From Alphaproteobacteria bacterium (lineage in GTDB: Bacteria; Pseudomonadota; Alphaproteobacteria; Puniceispirillales; Puniceispirillaceae), in assembly GCA_011524805.1 (NCBI GenBank), contig WTJO01000066.1, positions 1 through 13,820 on the forward strand: 13,820 bases of DNA. Reading direction: 5' to 3'. Of this stretch, positions 1-6,327 are shown piece after piece (the stretch's first letter is position 1; each line of letters starts with the position of its first letter). The notes under the pieces were generated by a model. It was not told the DNA's origin. It saw nothing but the letters and a program-made list of their open reading frames with translations, and did no database searches. The position numbers were made by a program, and so were the translations under genes.

Positions 1-19
1 GATTGAAATAACCGTCCTG

Positions 20-53
20 ACACACTAACCTGATAGCAACAAGATTAGCGTGT
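20..53. repeat. Imperfect inverted repeat ACACACTAA / TTAGCGTGT
   Basis: Arms at 20-28 and 45-53 match at eight of nine positions with a 16-base spacer, ahead of the first gene. No T-run follows, so it is not a standard terminator. It may be a regulator site for the 94-2404 gene pair or the tail structure of a gene outside the window. Confidence 0.3.
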
Positions 54-93
54 TAATCCGAAAAAAGTCAATTTTGAGGAGGGCTTTTTTGTC

Positions 94-1071
94 ATGAATA
101 TCTGTATTTATGGCGCAGGTGCAATCGGTACCATTTTTGCGGTCAGGCTGGCACAGTGCGGTGCGAATATATCGGTAATAGCGCGCAATGACAGCTTTCA
201 GGCCATTGCCGAAAAGGGAGTCGGGCTGGACCAGCCAGATACGCCGCGCATCTTTGCAGAGGTAGCAGTCGCCACCTCGCTGGCAGACCTGCCTGAACAG
301 GATATGATTATCATCGCGGTGAAACAGCCCGCCATTGCCGAAATAGCCAGATTAATCGCGCCGCACATATCGGCCAGCACACAGATTGTGCTTGCTATGA
401 ATGGCGTTCCATGGTGGTTTCTGGATAATCTGGAGGGCGCGCCAGATGATACAATCCTGCGCACCCTTGACCCTGATGGCAATTTGCGACAGCTTCTGCC
501 CACCAGCCAGATTATCGGTGCAGTTATCCATATGTCCAGCTTTGTGGCAGAGCCGGGGGTGGCCTGTCTGAGGGCTGGCAACAAGATAATTCTGGGCAGA
601 CCCGGCCGCAAAATCGACATGCCGCTTGAAGCCTGTGCCAGCCTGTGCAAACAGGCAGGCTTTGAGGTTGAAACAAGCGCCTTTATCCAGAAAGATATCT
701 GGTTCAAATTATGGGGGAATATGACGATGAACCCCATCTCTGCGCTGACCCGCACAACCACCGACAGGATTCTGGATGACAAGCTGGTGCATCAGTTTGT
801 CTGCGATATTATGACAGAGGCAAAGGATATTGGCGCACAGCTAGGCATTGAAATTGACACTACCCCGCAAGAACGCAACAAACTCACCCGCAAGCTGGGC
901 GCAATGCGCACCTCGATGCTTCAGGATATAGAGGCAGGGCGCACGCTGGAAGTTGACGCGCTTCTGGGCGGCGTGTCAGAAATTGCTGACAAGCTGGGCT
1001 ATCAGGCGCATCATATCTCTATTCTATACGGGCTGACCCGCCTGCTTGCAGACGCACAACAGCCGCACTAA
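94..1071 (+). CDS. Ketopantoate reductase (ApbA/PanE) family protein
   Basis: This 325-residue protein belongs to the family that reduces 2-dehydropantoate to pantoate with NADPH in the cytoplasm. The N-terminal Rossmann motif is GAGAIG (residues 7-12). An MNGVPWW segment lies around residue 103 where the family has its conserved Asn. The helical C-terminal domain carries WFKLWGN (K205, N209) and a QDIEAGRTLEVDAL segment with E286; these match the catalytic Lys, the substrate-binding Asn and the acidic residue of E. coli PanE. It is about 20 residues longer than E. coli PanE. The start is supported by AGGAGGG at 77-83, 10 bases before the ATG. The next gene follows after 22 bases and encodes an amine-oxidising flavoprotein, not a pantothenate gene. 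This is therefore probably a paralogue acting on another 2-oxo acid, so I give no symbol. Family assignment is firm; substrate is unknown. Confidence 0.88.
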   Translation: MNICIYGAGAIGTIFAVRLAQCGANISVIARNDSFQAIAEKGVGLDQPDTPRIFAEVAVATSLADLPEQDMIIIAVKQPAIAEIARLIAPHISASTQIVLAMNGVPWWFLDNLEGAPDDTILRTLDPDGNLRQLLPTSQIIGAVIHMSSFVAEPGVACLRAGNKIILGRPGRKIDMPLEACASLCKQAGFEVETSAFIQKDIWFKLWGNMTMNPISALTRTTTDRILDDKLVHQFVCDIMTEAKDIGAQLGIEIDTTPQERNKLTRKLGAMRTSMLQDIEAGRTLEVDALLGGVSEIADKLGYQAHHISILYGLTRLLADAQQPH

Positions 1072-1093
1072 TCAGAGAAAAAAAGAAAAAAAT

Positions 1094-2404
1094 ATGAGCG
1101 AGATGACAAACCCCTACTGGTGGGAAGCCGCACCCCCCGCCGCCCTGCCGCCAGCAGACCTGCCTGCCCATGCCGAGATTGTGATAATCGGGGCAGGCTT
1201 TACCGGCCTGTCTGCGGCTATCACGCTGGCACGGGCAGGGCGTGATGTGGTGGTAATTGAAAAAGGCAAAATCGGAGAGGCCGCCTCTGCCAGAAATGGC
1301 GGTATTACAAGCGGCAATCTGAGATATGACTATCATCAGCTATGTAAGAGATTCGGCTCTGAAAAAGCAGATGCGATAGAAGCTGAATCCTTTGCCGCGC
1401 GCGCTGATCTGCACCGCTTTATCACAGAGGAAAATATCGACTGCGATTATCATGATTGCGGCCGGATGGTGGGGCTATATAGCACAGATAATCAGGATAA
1501 TATCACAGCAGAGCTGGCGCGTATCGAGGCACGTTACGGGGTGAAGGGGCACTATGTGCCGCCATCCGAGCTGTCAGATTACACTGCCAGCACCCATTAC
1601 ACAGCCGGGCTGTTCCGCGATGATATAGGCGGTATCCACCCTGCCAAGCTGCTGCATGAAATGAAACGTATCGCCCTGGAGGCAGGGGCAAAAATATTCA
1701 CCCAGACAGCGATAACCGGCATGGTGCGGGAAGGGGCAGATTTCACGCTTGTGGCCAGTAACCAGATAGCGGCACATCACAGCCTGACAGCAGAGCATGT
1801 TATCGCCGCCACCAACGCCTATACAGACAGGGCTTTGCCATGGCTGAAACGCCGGCTTGTGCCGGTAATTTCCGAAATTATTGTCACAGAACAGCTTGGC
1901 AGGAATCAGGTGCGCGCCCTGATGCCGAAACTGAGCATGTTTGGCGAGGCGCGACGGATTGGCTATTATTACCGCCCTACCCCTGATGGCAACCGCATTC
2001 TGCTAGGCGGCAGACGGCTGAAACATACAGATAAAGCGGCAAAATCATTGCTTCATGAGGGGCTGGCAGGATTATTCCCCGAACTGGCAGATGCACAGAT
2101 TGACCATTACTGGTCAGGCTTTGTCGCCTTTCCGTTTGACCAGACCCCCAAACTGGCAGTGCATGACGGGGTTATCTATCCGTGCGGCTATTGCGGGTCA
2201 GGCACAGTATGGGCACGCTGGATGGGCCAGAAAGCCGCAATGATGATTCTGGGCACAGATGCAACAAGTGCCTTTGCCCGGATGCCGATGCGGTCTATGC
2301 CATTCTATTTCGGAGGCTTTGATTCAGATTCCCCATGGTTTGCCAGACTGGCTATCAGCTATTATCGACTGCGGGATATGATAAGCCCACTCAAAAGCGG
2401 CTAG
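1094..2404 (+). CDS. FAD-dependent oxidoreductase, DAO family (PuuB-like amine oxidase)
   Basis: A 436-residue DAO-fold flavoprotein. The N-terminus has the NPYWWEAAPP stretch common in gamma-glutamylputrescine-oxidase-like proteins. It is followed by the dinucleotide motif IIGAGFTGLSAA (residues 31-42), an EKG acidic end of strand 2, and an ASARNGG FAD-contact segment. The C-terminal FAD-closing region reads CGYCGSGTVWARWMG. Such enzymes oxidise C-N bonds of amines or amino acids, passing electrons to O2 or a carrier. I chose the ATG at 1094 over an in-frame ATG at 1046 because the longer form would overlap the previous gene and add a lysine-rich tail; the purine-rich GAGAAAAAAAGAAAA stretch just upstream is only a weak ribosome site. 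The 22-base gap suggests co-transcription with the ketopantoate-reductase homologue, whose substrate might be the 2-oxo acid product. That link is inference. Confidence 0.85.
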   Translation: MSEMTNPYWWEAAPPAALPPADLPAHAEIVIIGAGFTGLSAAITLARAGRDVVVIEKGKIGEAASARNGGITSGNLRYDYHQLCKRFGSEKADAIEAESFAARADLHRFITEENIDCDYHDCGRMVGLYSTDNQDNITAELARIEARYGVKGHYVPPSELSDYTASTHYTAGLFRDDIGGIHPAKLLHEMKRIALEAGAKIFTQTAITGMVREGADFTLVASNQIAAHHSLTAEHVIAATNAYTDRALPWLKRRLVPVISEIIVTEQLGRNQVRALMPKLSMFGEARRIGYYYRPTPDGNRILLGGRRLKHTDKAAKSLLHEGLAGLFPELADAQIDHYWSGFVAFPFDQTPKLAVHDGVIYPCGYCGSGTVWARWMGQKAAMMILGTDATSAFARMPMRSMPFYFGGFDSDSPWFARLAISYYRLRDMISPLKSG

Positions 2405-2467
2405 ATTCGATATACTTAGCGTGAGCTGAGACAGGCGATCGCTACTAAATTGATGTTTATCTATCCA

Positions 2468-5400
2468 CTATAATTCTATCTCTATTTCACTATCTTCTGT
2501 TTTGGCTCGTGACTGACAAAGTATCATACGAGTTTTCTGCTGACTTTTTGACAGCACAAAATCACGATGCTCAACCGCGCCTGAAATGATACTGCACTGG
2601 CACACGCCGCACAGACCGTCAGCGCATTTAACATTAATCGCAAAGCCATGCTGGTTCAGGGCATCTGCGGCTGACTGGTCTGCCGTGACAGGGATTTCCT
2701 GACCGGTTGATGCTATTTTCAGCCTGAAGGGCAGATTGATATAGTCTGGCTGTTCGGGCACCGAGAAATATTCAATATGGATATGCTCATCCTCAAAACC
2801 GGCATCCAGACCTGATTGTCTGATGCTGGCCATATAGGCATCTGGCCCGCAAATATAGATATGCGCATGTTTATTGCTGGCAGAAAACAGCGTGTCTGCA
2901 TCCAGCCGGCTTCCCTGTTCCGAGATATGCAGATGCACCCTGTCTGCCCAACCAAATTCTGCCCATTCATCTGCAAAGGCCAGTTCGGCAGCAGACGATA
3001 CCGAATAATGAATCTCAAACGGCCTGCCAAGCTGATACAGCCTGTGCGCAAAGGTCAGCATCGGCGTAATGCCGATACCGCCGCCCATCAAAAGCGTATA
3101 GTCTGCGTCTTCAACAAGCTCAAAATGATTGACTGGCGGCGAGATAAACAGCTTGCGGCCTGTGGTAAAGATACGGTGCAACAGGCGCGAGCCGCCCCTG
3201 CCCTCACCTTCTTTCAGCACTGCTATCTCATATTTGTCTGTATCGGCCGGATTGCCACATAATGAATAGGCGCGCAGATATTCCGGTGCGACCACCACAT
3301 CTATATGCCCGCCGGCTGTCCATGGCGGCAGGGCACCTCCATCTTCCCGACTAAGCTGATATCGGGAAATAGTGTCTGTTAGCGCATCAACTTGCGAGAT
3401 GATAACAGGCAGAACAGGCGAGCCTGTATCCTGGGCATAGATATGCAGATGCCCCCGCTCTCCGTTGCGCAGGCGGGTCTGATATTCCTGTGCCGAAATC
3501 ATCTGCTCATAGGCCTTAATTCCGGCTTCCCTGTCCATCGGATAGGGATATGGCCATGGGTGCGGTGCAAGTGGCGCAGGATAGACCGCCATGGTCTGAT
3601 CAGCATGCGCTATTTCCAGCTTTGGGCTGATGCCCCGTCTGTTCACAGGATGCGGGGCTGGCCGGTAACTGCCATCATCGGCAAGCGCAATATCCCACCA
3701 CCATTTCTTAACCTCGTTAATATTACCGCGCCCTGCCATATCATCCAGCCCGGCCAGCGCCTTTGCCATTACCGGCATGTTGGAGGCCATCCAGCGAAAT
3801 GGGGCTTCGGCAAACAGCCCTTCGAGATTCCACGGACAGGTTTTCATGCATCTGCCGCACATCGCACCGCCCTTTGTGGTGATCCGGTAGCTGGTGCATT
3901 TCTGGCTGTCAGACTTCCAGATTTCATAACCGTTAAACATTGTTTTAGGGCCGGCGGTTATCGCACCAGAGGGACATTCACGGGCGCATTTCTGGCAATT
4001 ATTACAGAAATTCTGGAGCCCGAAATCAATTGGCCTGTCATGATCAAACACCAGATTTGTGGTCACCACCCCTGATTTCAGGCGGGGACCCAGATAGGGA
4101 TGCAGAATAACCTCGCCAATCCGGCTTACCTCGCCAAGCCCGCTTAACAGCAATAGCGGCGGTTGCAGAACCTCACCATCCAGCACCGTATGTGCCTTTG
4201 CCAGATAGCCCATATTCCTGAGCTGGCGGGCAATCACACCGCCAAGCAGGGAAAAGCGCAAATAGGCGCGCATGGATTGCGCGACCGAAATCCAGTCATC
4301 ACCAGAGGCGCCCTCCATTGTCTCATAGCCCTGATCAATCACCATGCTGATAGCCTGATCATGCGGCGGCACCAGAACATCACCACGCGCATCATGCGAA
4401 TACCAGCTCCAGTCAGGACAGCGTGACAGACCTGCCGCATCCACACCCAGAAAATAGCTTGCCGCCTTGATATGATCTGCTGCTTCTGACGGGTCTATCT
4501 GTATCGCAGGGGAGCAGTGCGGCTCACCATCCTGTAACAGCACAAAAGCGCCCAGTGCGCGCCGCTGAGCAGCAGATGGTGCTGCCTTAATTGCATAGTA
4601 GCCCGCGGTTGCCGCTTTCTGGTTATCACGCCCCATATCGCCAAATTGTGCCCGCGCAAACATATCTGTGCGTTTAGGCACGCGCGGAATATTCGCCTCA
4701 TCCATATAGGTGGTCGGGCTATCTACCCGCTTCAGCTTTTCAAGCGGCAGGGCGCTATCTTTGTAATCTCTACGGGCAAACGGATCCTGATTAAAAGCAG
4801 ATTTGGCGCTGTCTGTGCCAAGTTTCCAGCCAATCCCGTTCAACACAGAATGTGGCTGGTCGGCTTTGGGGGCAAGCGGCAAATCATGGCGCATTTCCAT
4901 ATCGGTACTGACCACCGCCAGCCCAAACCGCTTGCCAATGAAGGGGGCAGATGCCCTGAAATCATTATTCTGGCCATCATTATTTTGGTTGGCCTTATCT
5001 ATATTCCATGCCAGGCCGGACGCCACCGCCAGCTTCTGCAAGCACAGGTCAGAGGCGGTATGGGTGTGCGCTTTGGCATCAAATCCAAGCAGCCTGATAT
5101 AGTTGGATATCACAATGGCATTTTCACTTGCCAGCAGACAGGCTCTATGCGCCTGCGCATCTTCAAGCCAGCCTGTACCAGCCTCGCCTTCATAGGGGTC
5201 TCGGAAATATTCGACAAGTATCACCAGAGCGGTATGGTGATGGCCAACAGCGCGCTGGTCATGTGATACAGATTCACGCAAATCTGCCATAATATGATCG
5301 ATGCCTGATGCAAGTGTCTTTGTCTGGCGGGTTCTGATCTCGTCTGCCAGCCTGTGAATATCTGGATTGGTGACAGGCTGTTCAAGCCATGCCGCCTGAG

Positions 5401-5719
5401 GTATCGCGCCAATCGCCGCCATCGAGGCATCCTGAAAATAGGCAAAGGATTTTATATGGTTTGCACGTTCTTCAGGGCAGTCCGGAATCTCTGCTCTGGC
5501 CTTATTGACATGGCCATCTCTTATCGTGTCCATCATCGCCTGATGGTCTGCCATGGCATTGACGATATTCAGCGGTGCCTCTGGTCGTGAAAAACTTAAC
5601 GGTGATGTATATAAGCCCTCCAGCACAGGCATATCTGGCTGGCGTGCCAGCTTTGACAGCGGATACAGCCCCTCATGAAGCGCCCGCTTTTTAGATGAAA
5701 ATAGCCTATGTGGTCTCAC
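2468..5719 (-). CDS. Self-sufficient reductive dehalogenase: B12/2x[4Fe-4S] domain fused to FMN/NAD(P)/[2Fe-2S] reductase
   Basis: This 1083-residue fusion has an N-terminal part, about residues 1-690, that is a reductive-dehalogenase (RdhA/QueG-like) catalytic module. It carries a GE-x-SR-x-GEVILHPYLGPRLKSG block (529-550), first cluster cysteines C572, C575, C578, C582P and second cluster C608, C621, C624, C628P. These match the RdhA patterns CX2CX2CX3CP and CX2-12CX2CX3CP. The C-terminal part, about 750-1083, is of the phthalate dioxygenase reductase type: FMN motif RAYSL (816-820), nucleotide motif GGGIGITPML (879-888), YICGPDAYM (955-963), and plant-type [2Fe-2S] cysteines C1032, C1037, C1040, C1068. 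The architecture resembles BhbA, a non-respiratory dehalogenase that uses NADPH. The N-terminus begins without twin arginines or a hydrophobic signal, so the protein should be cytoplasmic. The GTG start follows GGACAGGG and keeps the EGLYPLSKLAR segment typical of the family's N-terminus. The substrate, perhaps a bromophenolic acid, is inferred. Confidence 0.88.
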   Translation of the reverse strand: MRPHRLFSSKKRALHEGLYPLSKLARQPDMPVLEGLYTSPLSFSRPEAPLNIVNAMADHQAMMDTIRDGHVNKARAEIPDCPEERANHIKSFAYFQDASMAAIGAIPQAAWLEQPVTNPDIHRLADEIRTRQTKTLASGIDHIMADLRESVSHDQRAVGHHHTALVILVEYFRDPYEGEAGTGWLEDAQAHRACLLASENAIVISNYIRLLGFDAKAHTHTASDLCLQKLAVASGLAWNIDKANQNNDGQNNDFRASAPFIGKRFGLAVVSTDMEMRHDLPLAPKADQPHSVLNGIGWKLGTDSAKSAFNQDPFARRDYKDSALPLEKLKRVDSPTTYMDEANIPRVPKRTDMFARAQFGDMGRDNQKAATAGYYAIKAAPSAAQRRALGAFVLLQDGEPHCSPAIQIDPSEAADHIKAASYFLGVDAAGLSRCPDWSWYSHDARGDVLVPPHDQAISMVIDQGYETMEGASGDDWISVAQSMRAYLRFSLLGGVIARQLRNMGYLAKAHTVLDGEVLQPPLLLLSGLGEVSRIGEVILHPYLGPRLKSGVVTTNLVFDHDRPIDFGLQNFCNNCQKCARECPSGAITAGPKTMFNGYEIWKSDSQKCTSYRITTKGGAMCGRCMKTCPWNLEGLFAEAPFRWMASNMPVMAKALAGLDDMAGRGNINEVKKWWWDIALADDGSYRPAPHPVNRRGISPKLEIAHADQTMAVYPAPLAPHPWPYPYPMDREAGIKAYEQMISAQEYQTRLRNGERGHLHIYAQDTGSPVLPVIISQVDALTDTISRYQLSREDGGALPPWTAGGHIDVVVAPEYLRAYSLCGNPADTDKYEIAVLKEGEGRGGSRLLHRIFTTGRKLFISPPVNHFELVEDADYTLLMGGGIGITPMLTFAHRLYQLGRPFEIHYSVSSAAELAFADEWAEFGWADRVHLHISEQGSRLDADTLFSASNKHAHIYICGPDAYMASIRQSGLDAGFEDEHIHIEYFSVPEQPDYINLPFRLKIASTGQEIPVTADQSAADALNQHGFAINVKCADGLCGVCQCSIISGAVEHRDFVLSKSQQKTRMILCQSRAKTEDSEIEIEL
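3836..4006 (-). other. Coding segment for the two [4Fe-4S] cluster motifs of the dehalogenase
   Basis: This segment encodes residues 572-628 of the fusion protein. Eight cysteines are present: C572, C575, C578, C582 and C608, C621, C624, C628, with proline after the fourth of each set. The 12-residue gap between C608 and C621 is at the long end of the second-cluster spacing known in reductive dehalogenases. No cysteine is missing, so both clusters should be buildable. Confidence 0.8.
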
Positions 5720-5738
5720 AGCCCTGTCCGGTATTGTA

Positions 5739-5767
5739 ATTATATTTCAGAGAGCTTTCGCTTACTC
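5739..5767 (-). promoter_or_regulatory. Candidate sigma-70-type promoter for the dehalogenase gene
   Basis: On the minus strand there is a perfect TATAAT at 5744-5739. At 17-base spacing the -35 position (5767-5762) reads GAGTAA, a poor match. This would give a short leader of roughly 13 bases before the GTG at 5719. The weak -35 together with two GCTTAC hexamers (5760-5765 and 5779-5784 on the plus strand) at and upstream of it would fit an activator-dependent promoter. That is inference from pattern only. Confidence 0.4.
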
Positions 5768-5839
5768 AGCCAGAATTAGCTTACGCAGATAGAAAAATTA
5801 TGCCAAGCAGAGAAATCACTCCTATATTCTGGCTATCTG

Positions 5840-5853
5840 CCAGCACAGGCTGG
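5840..5853. repeat. Short perfect inverted repeat CCAGC-N4-GCTGG
   Basis: The arms CCAGC (5840-5844) and GCTGG (5849-5853) are separated by ACAG. The element lies in the divergent region between the dehalogenase gene (minus) and the small membrane-protein gene (plus). No T-run follows on either strand, so an intrinsic terminator is unlikely. It could be a protein-binding dyad or chance. Confidence 0.3.
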
Positions 5854-5929
5854 TCACATACTTCTCTTTATGCTTATATCTGAAGGAAAAGGCGCTACCT
5901 CTCCACCCACCATATCAAGGCAGATCAGA

Positions 5930-6142
5930 ATGTTCGGTAAATTGCTTAGTCTTGTGATTATCTGTTTGCTTGTCTGGGCAGGGTTTGAGCGCATTAGACG
6001 CAAACTGGGCTTTGGAGGGAGACAGAAACCTGCACCCCCGCCCTTTGTTACGCTGGGCCGCATCAGGCTATCAAAGATGGAAGCAGGTATCGCGCTGGTG
6101 ATTGGCTTGTATGTCCTCTTATCTCTGATCGCTTTTCTCTAG
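5930..6142 (+). CDS. Small two-helix membrane protein of unknown function
   Basis: I do not recognise this 70-residue protein. It has a hydrophobic helix at about residues 4-18 (LLSLVIICLLVWAG), a basic stretch RIRRK followed by GFGGRQK, a proline-rich PAPPPF turn, and a second hydrophobic helix at about 52-70 running to the C-terminus. The positive loop between the helices favours a cytoplasmic loop by the positive-inside rule. The ATG at 5930 places the first helix directly at the N-terminus, as in a small membrane protein, with a weak AAGG upstream. An in-frame ATG at 5870 would add 20 polar residues but has no ribosome site. It lies between a divergent dehalogenase gene and the demethylation operon, 185 bases before the latter, and need not belong to either. 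Low complexity and lack of known motifs keep confidence moderate. Confidence 0.5.
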   Translation: MFGKLLSLVIICLLVWAGFERIRRKLGFGGRQKPAPPPFVTLGRIRLSKMEAGIALVIGLYVLLSLIAFL

Positions 6143-6203
6143 GCTGGTTTTCCACAAAAACTTTCCGTGATCCGACAGCCTATGTCCTTTGCTGGATAAT
6201 GTA

Positions 6204-6231
6204 TTGCAGCTTGCCACCTCTAGACTATAGC
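6204..6231 (+). promoter_or_regulatory. Candidate promoter of the demethylation operon
   Basis: TTGCAG (6204-6209) and TATAGC (6226-6231) are separated by 16 bases and resemble the sigma-70 -35 and -10 boxes (four of six matches each). Transcription would begin near 6238, giving a leader of about 90 bases before the ATG at 6328. This is the only reasonable pair I see in the 185-base gap. Confidence 0.4.
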
Positions 6232-6251
6232 CTAGACAAAGAATAACATTA

Positions 6252-6265
6252 TCTGAACGGTCAGA
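6252..6265. promoter_or_regulatory. Palindrome TCTGA-N4-TCAGA, possible operator
   Basis: A perfect 5-base dyad with a 4-base centre (ACGG) lies about 15-25 bases downstream of the candidate transcription start of the three-gene operon. The position would suit a repressor that blocks elongation or promoter clearance. No regulator gene is present in the window, and the dyad is short enough to be chance. Confidence 0.25.
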
Positions 6266-6327
6266 AGCTGTTAATGATCACACGACATAACAGCGCATCC
6301 ATCAACCGTTCACACAGGGGAAGATAG

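Noticed and set aside
198..782. Minus-strand open frame of 194 codons opposite the ketopantoate-reductase homologue
   Set aside because: The plus strand has cofactor and catalytic motifs across the same interval; the minus translation has no recognisable domain.
2435..2442. GCGATCGC octamer between two convergent genes
   Set aside because: It is a single self-complementary 8-mer with no room for a loop and no T-run; one occurrence is expected by chance at this scale.
3392..4075. Long plus-strand open frame (227 codons) within the dehalogenase gene
   Set aside because: It lies wholly antisense to well-supported cluster and linker coding sequence, lacks a ribosome site and shows no family motif.
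4646..5266. Plus-strand open frame of 206 codons within the dehalogenase gene
   Set aside because: It is antisense to the conserved N-terminal dehalogenase module; its His/Arg-rich translation looks like a coding shadow.
5854..6063. Minus-strand open frame of 69 codons opposite the small membrane protein
   Set aside because: It has no ribosome site or motif. The plus-strand frame has two well-formed hydrophobic helices, although this region remains the least certain coding call.
6140..6182. TAGGCTG / CAGCCTA inverted repeat after the small membrane-protein gene, considered as a terminator
   Set aside because: The loop is 29 bases long and no T-run follows the second arm, so it does not resemble an intrinsic terminator.
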